DNA of 44,130 nucleotides from Propionibacteriaceae bacterium (lineage in GTDB: Bacteria; Actinomycetota; Actinomycetes; Propionibacteriales; Propionibacteriaceae). A program made the position numbers and the translations under genes. The notes under the pieces are model-generated. The model worked only from the letters and a program-made list of their open reading frames with translations. It was not told the DNA's origin and made no database searches. The stretch is taken from positions 1-44,130 of the forward strand of contig JADGPA010000188.1 in NCBI GenBank assembly GCA_017882685.1. Reading direction: 5' to 3'. Positions 26,880 to 34,413 of this stretch are shown piece after piece. Numbering within the stretch: the first letter of the stretch is position 1; each line of letters opens with the position of its first letter.

Positions 26880-27909
26880 CGCCGCCTCCCGCCACCTCGG
26901 CGAGCAGCTTCGCCACCACCTTGCGGTACCCGCGACGCCCCCCTCGTGCGGGCGGTTCCCCCCGCTCGGCCGCGGCACGCAGCGCCCGTTCCTCGGGCAG
27001 CACGGCCACCACGGGGTGCCCGACGGCTTCGGCGACGAGGTCGGCCGGCAGCCCGCCCGGCCAACGCCGAAGCACCACCTCGGGGTGCTCCAACCCGAGC
27101 GCCGCAACGGTCTGGCGCGCCGCCGCCACCCCGCGAATGCCCCCGGCCACGACCAGGAGGTGTCTGCCCGCGAGCCGGACGGCCTCGCGGGCGGCCGGCG
27201 CCAGCGAACGCCCCGGGTCGACCACGACCACCGAATGCCACGACCGCAGGCCGCCGATCACTGCGGCGATCGGCTCCCTCGCCAGGTCGAGCGCCGCACC
27301 GCGCGCCATGGAGACCACCGACACCCCGTCGACGACCGGCAGCTGCGGACGCAGGTCGCCCAACTGGCCCTCAGCGGCGCGCAGGCCGGGCCAGCGCCAG
27401 CCCTGCACCTGCTCGGCACCGAGCAGCAGGTCGATCCCGCCGCCTGCCGGATCGACGTCGACCAGCGCGGCCCCGTCCGGCCGTTCGGCGCCGAGCTGGG
27501 CCAGAGCAGCCGCGAGCGTGGACGCGCCCACCCCACCCGAACCCCCCAGCACGGCGACCACCGGAGCCCGCGCTCGGGCGCTGCCGTCGGCCAGCACGGC
27601 ACCCAGCCAGGCCGAGCCTTCCGGCAATCCGATCACCTGGGCGGACAGCGGGGTGGACCAGGTCGCCAGTCGCCTGCTGTCCGACCCGATCAGATACACC
27701 CCGTCCCGGTGCGGGAGCGCACGCGCGGCCAGGCGTTCGGCCTGGTCGTCTGCCACCAGCACCACTCCGGCATCACGCCAGGGGACCGCGAGCGCATCCA
27801 GGTCGGTGACAACGGTCACGCCCAGCTCCTGGGCTGCGACGGCCGAAAGGATCACGTCCTGTGTCTCCCCCGTACCCGCGACCACCAGGACATCGCTGCG
27901 CTCCGCCAC
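26872..27909 (-). CDS. ssd: CpaE-like / septum-site-determining protein (Ssd), MinD superfamily
   Basis: 345 aa. An N-terminal receiver-like domain is followed by a MinD/ParA-type P-loop fold, GGSGGVGASTLAAAL, in which the P-loop lysine is replaced (GVGAST). The fold continues with VDVDPAGGGIDLLLG and VVVVDPGRSLAP. This matches the actinobacterial CpaE-like family of the helicase/secretion locus, whose mycobacterial member is called Ssd. GTG start with AGGTGGGG nearby; first gene of the Tad operon. It probably positions the pilus machine; nucleotide hydrolysis is doubtful. Confidence 0.87.
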   Translation of the reverse strand: MAERSDVLVVAGTGETQDVILSAVAAQELGVTVVTDLDALAVPWRDAGVVLVADDQAERLAARALPHRDGVYLIGSDSRRLATWSTPLSAQVIGLPEGSAWLGAVLADGSARARAPVVAVLGGSGGVGASTLAAALAQLGAERPDGAALVDVDPAGGGIDLLLGAEQVQGWRWPGLRAAEGQLGDLRPQLPVVDGVSVVSMARGAALDLAREPIAAVIGGLRSWHSVVVVDPGRSLAPAAREAVRLAGRHLLVVAGGIRGVAAARQTVAALGLEHPEVVLRRWPGGLPADLVAEAVGHPVVAVLPEERALRAAAERGEPPARGGRRGYRKVVAKLLAEVAGGGDG

Positions 27910-27960
27910 GTCCCCACCTTCGGCACGACAGGCCCGGATGCGTCACCCGACCCCCGGTCT

Positions 27961-27997
27961 GTGGACGACGCAGCCGACGAAGCCCGGTTGTCCACAG
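27961..27997. promoter_or_regulatory. Two DnaA-box-like sites in the ssd/methyltransferase divergent region
   Basis: TTGTCCACA (27989-27997) matches the actinobacterial DnaA box exactly. TGTGGACGA (27961-27969) is an inverted copy with one mismatch. They lie 19 nt apart in a 154-nt region between divergent starts. Two weaker sites sit at 24173-24181 and 24202-24210 between tadC and flp. Confidence 0.35.
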
Positions 27998-28063
27998 CCT
28001 TAACGGCGTGGCCGTGCGGTGGTGCACCTCGGCAAGCGCGACCGCAGCACCTACGATGCGAAG

Positions 28064-28822
28064 ATGACCAACGGGCGATCCGGGGCCTTCCCCTCGACGG
28101 CAGTCGACTGGCTCGCGCCCGCAGAACCCGGCCCTGTGCTGGCGATCGGCAGGGCGTCGGCCGCGACGGCGAACCGCCTGGCGCGTCTGGGCAATCCCGG
28201 CACCATCACAGACAAGGTGCCTTCTGCCGTGCGAGCAGCATGCCGCCGCTACCCCACCCTGCAAGGTGTGGTCGCCGCACCCGATGCGCTTCCCTTCGTG
28301 CCGTGCTCGTTCAGCGCCGTGCTCGTCGTCCAGGGCATGCACCTGCTGCCAACCGGCCTTGCCCTCGACGAGTTCGCCCGGGTGCTCGCACCCGGAGGCC
28401 GGATCTCCGTGCAGTTCACCGTCCGGGACGACTCCGTCCCCTGGGTGCGACGGCTGGCGAAGATCCTGCGCACCTACGACCCGGAGGCCATGACGAGCGG
28501 TGCTGAGCTCTACTCGGTGGCCGGCATCGCCGCCTCCCCGCACTTCCCTGTGCTGGAGCATCGATCGTTCCGGATGTGGGTACCGATCACCCGTGTTGGG
28601 ATGCTCGAGATGGTGAGCAGCTCCCCACGGCTGGTCGGGCTCGGGGAACCGGAAGTCGATGGCCTCCTCGCCGAGGTCGGAGCCCTGTACGACTCCTCAG
28701 CCCGCGAACCCGAGCCCCTGCTGCTGCCCTACTCGATACTGTGCTGGCGGGCGACCGTCGACCACAGTGAGTTGAGCGCAGAACTCCATCTTCCCGATGA
28801 CGGGCTGCAGATCAGCCTTTGA
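28064..28822 (+). CDS. Class I SAM-dependent methyltransferase (UbiE-like)
   Basis: 252 aa. The fold is that of Methyltransf_11, with a weak SAM motif (GPVLAIGRASAAT), VVAAPDALPFVPCSFSAVLVVQGMHLL for motifs II/III, and LDEFARVLAPGGRISVQFTV after it. The C-terminal 90 residues are unlike UbiE. Substrate unknown. ATG start has TACGAT six bases upstream, suggesting a leaderless transcript. Divergent from ssd. Confidence 0.78.
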   Translation: MTNGRSGAFPSTAVDWLAPAEPGPVLAIGRASAATANRLARLGNPGTITDKVPSAVRAACRRYPTLQGVVAAPDALPFVPCSFSAVLVVQGMHLLPTGLALDEFARVLAPGGRISVQFTVRDDSVPWVRRLAKILRTYDPEAMTSGAELYSVAGIAASPHFPVLEHRSFRMWVPITRVGMLEMVSSSPRLVGLGEPEVDGLLAEVGALYDSSAREPEPLLLPYSILCWRATVDHSELSAELHLPDDGLQISL

Positions 28823-28894
28823 CCCCACCAGTCCCCACCCGCCCGGGCGGGGCAGCCGTTAGGCTGACCACAACGAGCGCCGAAGGAGCGAGGA

Positions 28895-29362
28895 ATGGCC
28901 GACCAGACCGACATCGCCGAGGTGATCAAGAACATCCAGGCCGACGTCACCGCCATCGTCCGTGGAGAGCTCGAGCTTGCCAAGGCCGAGCTGATGCCCC
29001 AAGCGAAGGCTGCCGGCATCGGAGCGGGATTGTTCACGGTCGCAGCGGTCGTCGGCCTCACCGGCCTGACCGTGCTTCTGCTGGGGTTGTCCTTCTGGCT
29101 GTCCTTCGGGTTCCAGACCTGGTTCCACCTCGACCTGCTGCCCTCCCTGGCGTGGGGGTTCGCCACGATCGCCGTCCTCTTCTTCCTCGTCGCCGGAGCG
29201 CTGGCCCTGGTGGGCAAGAACCAGCTGAAGTTCACCGGCGCCAAGGAGACCGCGGCGAGCGCCGATGCCACGGTCGCCGCCGTGAAGGGCGCGGTCGAAC
29301 TGGGGCTGGAGGACGTCGAGGCCCTGTCGCTGACCGGACGGCGTCCCGAGCTCGAGGCCTGA
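28895..29362 (+). CDS. Actinobacterial phage-holin-family membrane protein (DUF1469-like)
   Basis: 155 aa. An N-terminal amphipathic helix (EVIKNIQADVTAIVRGELELAKAEL) leads to two membrane hairpin helices (AGLFTVAAVVGLTGLTVLLLGL and WGFATIAVLFFLVAGALALVG) and a hydrophilic tail. This matches the 'putative actinobacterial holin-X/superfamily III' group, which are chromosomal membrane proteins of unknown role rather than lysis proteins. Convergent with the GH13 gene, 11 nt apart. Confidence 0.82.
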   Translation: MADQTDIAEVIKNIQADVTAIVRGELELAKAELMPQAKAAGIGAGLFTVAAVVGLTGLTVLLLGLSFWLSFGFQTWFHLDLLPSLAWGFATIAVLFFLVAGALALVGKNQLKFTGAKETAASADATVAAVKGAVELGLEDVEALSLTGRRPELEA

Positions 29363-29373
29363 GCACACACCTT

Positions 29374-31059
29374 TCAGGCCAGCTTGTAGATCCTCGACTC
29401 CCACGCAGCCAGGTCGCCGGAGGTGACCTCGTGTGTTCCGAGGAGCACCTGCGCTCCGTCCAGCGACGGCAGGTCCGACGCGGGCAGCGGGACGGGTGCA
29501 GACGACCAGTTCGCCACGACCAGCAGCACCTCGTCCCCGAGGGTGCGGGAGTAGCAGAACAGGTGTTCGTCGTCGGGGAGCAGCAACGCGAAGCGGCCCT
29601 GCCGCACCACCTCGAGCCGATGGCGCAGGTCGATCAGCGCGCGGTAGTGGTGGAAGACCGAACCGGGGTCTGCGATCGCCGCGGCGGCGTTCACCTGGTC
29701 GTGGTTCGGGGTCACCCGCAGCCAGGGCTCGCCCGTGGTGAAGCCGGCCTTCGGCGTCGCGTCCCACTGCATGGGGGTGCGTGCGTTGTCGCGGCTCTTG
29801 AACGCGATCGCAGCCATCAGTTCGGCCGGGTCCGCGCCGTCGCTGAGAGCCTCGGTGTAGAAGCGCAGCGTCTCCAGATCGTTGTACTGCCCGATGTCGG
29901 TGAACCCGGCGTTCGTCATGCCGAGCTCCTGGCCCTGGTAGACGTAGGGCGTGCCCTTCAGCAGGTGCAGCGTGGTCGCCAGCGTCTTGGCCGACGCGAC
30001 CCGGAACTCCGGGCCGTCGTCGCCGAATCGGGACACCGAGCGCGGCTGGTCGTGGTTCTCGAAGTACAGCGAGTTCCAGCCACGCTCGGCCAGGCCGTAC
30101 TGCCACTGGGCGAGGTTCGCCTTGAGCGCGGGCAGGTGCAGCGGAATGACGTCCCACTTCAGGCCGGTCGGCCCGGAGTCGACGTTCATGTGCTCGAAGG
30201 TGAACACCATGCCGAGCTCTCTGGCGGCGGCGTCGGTGTGCGAGCGGGCCTGATCGGCATTGACCAGGATCATCTCGCCGACGCTGAACAGGTCGTTGGC
30301 GGAGATCCCGACCTCGCGGTTCATCTCCTGCAGGAATTCGTGCAGCCGCGGCCCCTCCACCACGAGGGATGGGTCGTAGCACAACCCGTCCGGACCGTTC
30401 ACCGGCCCGTCGGTCAGCGGGTAGGTCTTGGAGATCAGGTTGATCACGTCCATACGGAAGCCGTCGACGCCGCGGTCCACCCAGTCGCGCATCATCTGGT
30501 ACATCGCCTGCCTCACCGCGGGGTTCTCCCAGTTGAGGTCGGGTTGCTTGGGCGAGAACAGGTGCAGGTAGTACTGGCTGGTGGCCGGGTCGAACTGCCA
30601 GCCCGAGCCGGAGAAGAAGGAGCCCCAGTTGGTGGGCGCAGCGCCGGGGGTGCCGGGTTCGTGACCCTCGCGGGCCGCTCGCCACAGGTACCAGTCCCGC
30701 TTCGGCGAAGAGGTGTCGCGAGACTCGACGAACCACGGGTGCTCGTCGGAGGTGTGGTTCACCACCAGGTCCATCACGAGCTTCATGCCCCGGGAGTGCA
30801 GCCCGGCGATCAGCGCATCGAGGTCGGCGAGCGTGCCGAACAGCGGGTCGACGTCGCTGTAGTCGGAGATGTCGTAGCCGTTGTCGTCCATGGGCGAGCG
30901 ATAGACCGGTGACAGCCACACCACGTCCACGCCGAGGGCGCTCAGGTGGTCGAGGTGGGCGACGATGCCGGGGATGTCGCCGATGCCGTCACCGTCACTG
31001 TCGGCGAACGAGCGGGGGTAGATCTGGTACACCACTGCGCTGTGCCACCAAGGAGCCAT
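29374..31059 (-). CDS. GH13 alpha-glucosidase, oligo-1,6-glucosidase type
   Basis: 561 aa, cytoplasmic (no signal). It hydrolyses the non-reducing glucose of isomalto- or malto-oligosaccharides. A (beta/alpha)8 barrel starts at VYQIYPRSFADSDGDGIGDIPG. Nucleophile Asp204 lies in GFRMDVINLISK, acid/base Glu262 in SVGEM and transition-state Asp337 in ENHDQPRS. The residue after the nucleophile is Val, as in oligo-1,6-glucosidases, while alpha-1,4 enzymes usually have Ala or Thr. ATG 31059 has AAGGA seven bases upstream; an in-frame GTG at 31077 is less likely. Its ribosome-site region is one arm of a 22-nt inverted repeat. Confidence 0.92.
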   Translation of the reverse strand: MAPWWHSAVVYQIYPRSFADSDGDGIGDIPGIVAHLDHLSALGVDVVWLSPVYRSPMDDNGYDISDYSDVDPLFGTLADLDALIAGLHSRGMKLVMDLVVNHTSDEHPWFVESRDTSSPKRDWYLWRAAREGHEPGTPGAAPTNWGSFFSGSGWQFDPATSQYYLHLFSPKQPDLNWENPAVRQAMYQMMRDWVDRGVDGFRMDVINLISKTYPLTDGPVNGPDGLCYDPSLVVEGPRLHEFLQEMNREVGISANDLFSVGEMILVNADQARSHTDAAARELGMVFTFEHMNVDSGPTGLKWDVIPLHLPALKANLAQWQYGLAERGWNSLYFENHDQPRSVSRFGDDGPEFRVASAKTLATTLHLLKGTPYVYQGQELGMTNAGFTDIGQYNDLETLRFYTEALSDGADPAELMAAIAFKSRDNARTPMQWDATPKAGFTTGEPWLRVTPNHDQVNAAAAIADPGSVFHHYRALIDLRHRLEVVRQGRFALLLPDDEHLFCYSRTLGDEVLLVVANWSSAPVPLPASDLPSLDGAQVLLGTHEVTSGDLAAWESRIYKLA

Positions 31060-31081
31060 GGGCTCATCCTTGCCCACAAGC
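31060..31081. repeat. 22-nt inverted repeat, arm 1 (GH13 ribosome-site region)
   Basis: This 22-nt stretch recurs as an exact reverse complement at 31230-31251. It contains the Shine-Dalgarno of the GH13 gene. Confidence 0.9.
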
Positions 31082-31111
31082 CGGCGGCGCGGGAGGCCAA
31101 GCCGGACGAAC

Positions 31112-31231
31112 CTACGCGGAGGCGGCCTTCACCAGGAGTTGGTGGAGAACCTTCTGCTCGCCCGGGGTGAGTCGTCCAACCGATTCCGCGAGGACGTCTT
31201 CGAGGATGCCGGCGCCGTCGGCGTAGGCCGC
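31112..31231 (-). pseudogene. C-terminal remnant resembling a MarR-family regulator
   Basis: The minus strand reads about 39 codons to a TAG, including GILEDVLAESVGRL and LTPGEQKVLHQLL. This is the typical final helix region of MarR-type regulators (a 'LTPEE...L..LL' ending). No start codon or winged-helix domain precedes it, and reading beyond 31231 enters the inverted repeat. A regulator next to a sugar-hydrolase gene would be reasonable, so this may be what is left of one. Similarity is judged by eye over few residues. Confidence 0.45.
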
Positions 31232-31251
31232 TTGTGGGCAAGGATGAGCCC
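31230..31251. repeat. 22-nt inverted repeat, arm 2
   Basis: Exact reverse complement of 31060-31081. The arms enclose 148 nt that hold the MarR-like remnant and the upstream region of the GH13 gene. Confidence 0.9.
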
Positions 31252-31270
31252 GCAGCGGCGGACTGCTGCG

Positions 31271-31921
31271 TCAGAGCCGTTCGCTGAGGAACCGCGGCGG
31301 GATCTCGCTCGTCCGGGTCGCGTCCCAGGGCCGCGTCCAGCCCAGCAGGTCGAACATGCCGTCGAGAAGGTAGGCGGTGAAGCCCCAGATGTAGAGGTCT
31401 CCGAGCACGAAGACCGGGCCACTGAACCCGCGCGGGTGCACCCAGGTGCCACGGTTGGCCGGGTCGAGCAGGCTCGCCACCGACACCTGGTGGACCGCGC
31501 CCACCTCACCCAGGTCGACCGGCACCAGCGGCTTCGGGTCTCCCCACCAGCCCACCACGGACGTCACGTCGAACCCGCTGCGCTGAATGTGGGCGGCCGG
31601 GAGCACGCCCAGCACCATCACGGCGGACGGGTTGACGCCGACCTCCTCGTTCGCCTCCCGAAGGGCGGCGGCAACCGGGTCGACGTCGGTCGGCTCTATT
31701 CTGCCGCCGGGGAAGGCGACCTGCCCGGCGTGGGAACGCAGGTCGGCACGCTTCTCGATCAGAACGAGGTCGTAGCCCTCGGCTCCGGGGCCGAGCAGGA
31801 TCAGAACGGCAGCCCGTCGCGTGCCCTTCGGTGCCCGGGCGCCCTGGATGAACTCCAGCGCGTCGGGACGGGCGAACCGTGACTGGGCCGACTGGAGCTC
31901 CGCCGGAACGGGGACGCTCAT
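31271..31921 (-). CDS. Nudix hydrolase, coenzyme A pyrophosphatase type
   Basis: 216 aa. The Nudix region SHAGQVAFPGGRIEPTDVDPVAAALREANEEVGV has the NuCoA spacing and the REANEEVG core; it would split CoA or derivatives into phosphopantetheine and 3',5'-ADP. The C-terminal domain (GFSGPVFVLGDLYIWGFTAYLLDGMFDLLG) is also typical of CoA-type Nudix proteins. ATG start overlaps the stop of the thioredoxin-like gene (ATGA). Last gene of a five-gene operon. Confidence 0.88.
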   Translation of the reverse strand: MSVPVPAELQSAQSRFARPDALEFIQGARAPKGTRRAAVLILLGPGAEGYDLVLIEKRADLRSHAGQVAFPGGRIEPTDVDPVAAALREANEEVGVNPSAVMVLGVLPAAHIQRSGFDVTSVVGWWGDPKPLVPVDLGEVGAVHQVSVASLLDPANRGTWVHPRGFSGPVFVLGDLYIWGFTAYLLDGMFDLLGWTRPWDATRTSEIPPRFLSERL

Positions 31922-32541
31922 CCGCGCAGCCCCTTGTCGACCCACTCCTGCACGTTCTCCAGCGAGACGAACTGGCCAGGATGGCGGGCGATGATCCTGC
32001 CCTGGGTATCGACGAGGAATGTGTAGGGGATGCCGGTCACGCCCAGTGGACCCTTCAGGGTGTTCTCCTGATCCACGAGGTGCGCGTAGGTCATGCCGGT
32101 CTCCCGGGCGAACTCGATGGCGAGGCCTGTCTGCGGGTCGGAGTAGTCGATGCCCAGCACCGCCACCTTCTTCTGGGCGGTCGCGAACGCGGCCAGGTAC
32201 GTCGATTCGGAACGGCACGGCTCGCACCACTGTGCCCACAGGTTCACCAGCAGCGGCCCGCGAAGGGTGGCCAGCCGGACGCTCGCACCGCCACCCAGGC
32301 AGCCGAGGGTGAAGTCGGGCAGGCCGCCCGCCACGGGCTCGGCATCACTGCCGGCGGGGCAATCGGCGATGCCGGCAGCCTTTCGTGCAGCGGCCAGGTC
32401 CGGGGTCTGGCTGGTCGCCGGGGCCGCGGAGGACCCGCCGCCGGACTCGCCCACCCCCGGAAGGAAGCTCTGGGTACAGCCGGCGAGCACCAAGGTCAGC
32501 AGTACCCCGGCCACCGTCCGTGCCCGCGCCTGTCTGGTCAT
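31918..32541 (-). CDS. TlpA-like thiol-disulfide lipoprotein (thioredoxin fold)
   Basis: 207 aa. A lipoprotein signal (LLTLVLAGC) and a Ser/Gly linker lead to a thioredoxin/redoxin domain with the active site [11 protein letters not shown] and cis-Pro loop [12 protein letters not shown]. It probably works outside the membrane in protein thiol reduction or cytochrome maturation. Two further cysteines (ADCPAG, LGCLGG) come before the active site. ATG start overlaps the nth stop by 4 nt. Confidence 0.88.
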   Translation of the reverse strand: MTRQARARTVAGVLLTLVLAGCTQSFLPGVGESGGGSSAAPATSQTPDLAAARKAAGIADCPAGSDAEPVAGGLPDFTLGCLGGGASVRLATLRGPLLVNLWAQWCEPCRSESTYLAAFATAQKKVAVLGIDYSDPQTGLAIEFARETGMTYAHLVDQENTLKGPLGVTGIPYTFLVDTQGRIIARHPGQFVSLENVQEWVDKGLRG

Positions 32542-33239
32542 CCGCGCGGCTCCCGCACCAGCTTCGCCGCCACCTTCAGGTCGGTCGGCCCCTCCCCGAA
32601 GGACGGGCACAGTGCCGCCAGCGGGCAGGCGCCGCAGGCTGGACGGCGGGCGTGGCAGCGGCGGCGTCCGTGCCAGATCACCCGGTGGTTCAGCTTGATC
32701 CAGTGCTTGCGCTCGAACAGCGCGCCCACAGCGGCTTCGATCCCGGGCGGTGTCTGTTCATCGGTCCAGCCGAACCGGTGGGCGAGGCGGATGAAATGGG
32801 TGTCGGTCGTGATGCCGGGCACACCGAAACCATCGGTGAGTACGACGTTCGCCGTCTTGCGTCCCACACCCGGCAGGGTTACCAGCTTTTCGAGGGTGCC
32901 CGGCACAGCCCCGCCGAACTCGGAGACGACGACAGCCCCCAGCTTCAGCAGCGCGTCGGTCTTTGCCCGGAAGAAGCCGGTGGGCTTGATCAGCTCCTCC
33001 AGCGCTACCCGGTCGGCGGCGGCCAGGGCAGCCGGGTCGGGATAGCTGGCGAACAGCAGCGGCGTGACGGTGTTCACCCGGCGGTCGGTGGACTGCGCGG
33101 ACAGCACCGTCGCCACCAGCAGCTGCCACGGGCTGGTGTGGTCGAGCTCGCAGTGCGCGTCCGGGTAGAGCAGCGCCAGCTCGGCGTTCATCTTCCGGGC
33201 GCGCCGCACCAGGGCGAGGCGGGACTCGGTGGCGATCAC
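32538..33239 (-). CDS. nth: Endonuclease III (DNA glycosylase/AP lyase)
   Basis: 233 aa. It repairs oxidised pyrimidines. The helix-hairpin-helix [13 protein letters not shown] carries the catalytic Lys, and the catalytic Asp lies in [14 protein letters not shown]. The [4Fe-4S] cluster ligands are in [17 protein letters not shown] (spacing 6-2-5). I choose GTG 33239 because [17 protein letters not shown] is the conserved actinobacterial N-terminus; it is one nucleotide after the RidA stop. ATG 33191 would cut that region off. Confidence 0.93.
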   Translation of the reverse strand: MIATESRLALVRRARKMNAELALLYPDAHCELDHTSPWQLLVATVLSAQSTDRRVNTVTPLLFASYPDPAALAAADRVALEELIKPTGFFRAKTDALLKLGAVVVSEFGGAVPGTLEKLVTLPGVGRKTANVVLTDGFGVPGITTDTHFIRLAHRFGWTDEQTPPGIEAAVGALFERKHWIKLNHRVIWHGRRRCHARRPACGACPLAALCPSFGEGPTDLKVAAKLVREPRG

Positions 33240-33240
33240 G

Positions 33241-33732
33241 TCAGAACGACGCCGCGCTGGCTTCGACGACCAGTTCGACCTCGATCGGGGAGTCCAGCGG
33301 GAGCACCGCCACCCCGACCGCGCTGCGGGCGTGCAGGCCGCGCTGGCCGAACACCTGCTGCAACAGCACGGAGGCGCCATTTGCCACCTGCGGCTGGCCG
33401 GTGAACGACGGGGCGCTGGCCACGAACACCACCAGCTTCACCACCCGGCGGATGCCGTCCACCCCGCCGACGACGGACGCGGCCGCCGCGACGGCGTTCA
33501 GCACCGCGACGCGAGCCAGTTCGGCGGCGCGTTCGGGACTCACCGTCGCGCCGACCTTGCCAGTTGCCAGCAGCTTGCCGTCCACGAACGGAAGTTGCCC
33601 GGCGGTGAACACCTGGCCGGCAGAGACCACGGCCGGCAGGTACGCCGCGACCGGTGCAGGGACGGCGGGCAAGGTGATGCCGAGCTCGGCCAGACGCGTC
33701 GAGGCGGCGACCTCGGCGAGTTCCTCGTTCAT
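33241..33732 (-). CDS. RidA/YjgF-family protein lacking the canonical active-site arginine
   Basis: 163 aa. Trimeric chorismate-mutase-like fold with [40 protein letters not shown] and [20 protein letters not shown]. In canonical RidA the segment reads VARLPKD, with the Arg that binds the imine; here it is VAVLP, so the Arg is replaced by Val. That places it in the non-archetypal Rid subgroup common in actinobacteria, whose activity is unclear. It overlaps the DUF4177 gene by 4 nt. Confidence 0.85.
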   Translation of the reverse strand: MNEELAEVAASTRLAELGITLPAVPAPVAAYLPAVVSAGQVFTAGQLPFVDGKLLATGKVGATVSPERAAELARVAVLNAVAAAASVVGGVDGIRRVVKLVVFVASAPSFTGQPQVANGASVLLQQVFGQRGLHARSAVGVAVLPLDSPIEVELVVEASAASF

Positions 33733-33887
33733 TCGGCGACCGGCCGTTTCAGGTAGGCCACAAGGTTCTGCGCGTTGGGTCCGGGAACCACCTGCACGAG
33801 CTCCCAGCCGTCGGTACCCCAGGTGTCGAGGATCTGCTTGGTTGCGTGCACGAGGACGGGCACGGTCACGTACTCCCATTTCGTCAT
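33729..33887 (-). CDS. DUF4177 small protein
   Basis: 52 aa. It begins MTKWEYVTVPVL and contains DTWGTDGWELVQVVPG, the DUF4177 hallmark of two strands around a Trp-Glu-Leu-Val core. Function unknown. First gene of the coupled operon with ridA-like, nth, tlpA-like and Nudix. TATGGT lies six bases before the ATG and TTCACC 18 nt further up, so the operon transcript is probably leaderless. Confidence 0.8.
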   Translation of the reverse strand: MTKWEYVTVPVLVHATKQILDTWGTDGWELVQVVPGPNAQNLVAYLKRPVAE

Positions 33888-33957
33888 GGGTTCACCATAT
33901 TCAGCGGCAGTGACGCCGGTGAACTCCTGCCGCGGTCGCAGTGGTCCCGAGGCGGTG

Positions 33958-34242
33958 TCAGTGCACTTCGCCGACGCGACTCGCCTTCGGGCACAGGATC
34001 GAGGTCCAGGAGGTGATGTCGGTGCGCTGGCGCAGCAGTTGCCGGCGTTCGCGCTCGGTGAGGCCGCCCCACACACCCCACTCGATGCGGTTGTCCAGGG
34101 CCTCGGCAAGGCATTCATTGCGCACGGGGCAGGTGAAGCACACCGAGCGAGCCCGCTTCTGGTCCACACCCTCAGGGAACAGCTCATCCTGCAGACCACG
34201 ACATTTGGCCTGCAGTGTCCAGTCGTCGACTCCGAGCGTCAT
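33958..34242 (-). CDS. WhiB-family [4Fe-4S] transcriptional regulator
   Basis: 94 aa. Four cluster-ligand cysteines are present: one in LQAKCRGL, then CFTCPVRNEC (C-x2-C-x5-C). The GVWGG turn and a basic RERRQLLRQR tail form the DNA-binding end. A fifth cysteine (SILCPKA) lies near the C-terminus. The length and the redox-ligand layout resemble WhcA/WblE- or WhiB1-type proteins that contact the sigma factor. I choose ATG 34242, with GGGAAAGGA eight bases upstream, over ATG 34251, which abuts that site. Confidence 0.93.
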   Translation of the reverse strand: MTLGVDDWTLQAKCRGLQDELFPEGVDQKRARSVCFTCPVRNECLAEALDNRIEWGVWGGLTERERRQLLRQRTDITSWTSILCPKASRVGEVH

Positions 34243-34268
34243 TGCTCGCATCCTTTCCCGGGGTGGGG

Positions 34269-34319
34269 CCGCCTAGGCGGAATAGGTAATTGCTAGGCGT
34301 ACGGGGCAGGGTATGTCAA
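34269..34319 (-). promoter_or_regulatory. WhiB promoter with overlapping palindrome
   Basis: The minus strand has -35 TTGACA (34314-34319), an 18-nt spacer and -10 TAGCAA (34290-34295). A 12-bp perfect palindrome CCGCCTAGGCGG (34269-34280) sits just downstream at the predicted transcript start, a likely operator. The WhiB ATG is about 40 nt further. Confidence 0.5.
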
Positions 34320-34400
34320 GGAACCTGCTCATGGCTAGGGGGCAACGGTCGAAACTGGTGAGCTACGGGCCGCCTTTTCGGCCCGCTGGGGCTCGTGACG

Positions 34401-34413
34401 TACCCTAGAAGTC
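34401..34413 (+). promoter_or_regulatory. Leaderless -10 of the penicillin-binding protein gene
   Basis: TACCCT (34401-34406) lies 7 nt before the ATG at 34414. No ribosome site is present, so the transcript probably begins at the start codon. Confidence 0.5.

Noticed and set aside
27989-27997. Replication origin
   Set aside because: One exact DnaA box and one near match are far too few; no dnaA, dnaN or AT-rich unwinding element is nearby.
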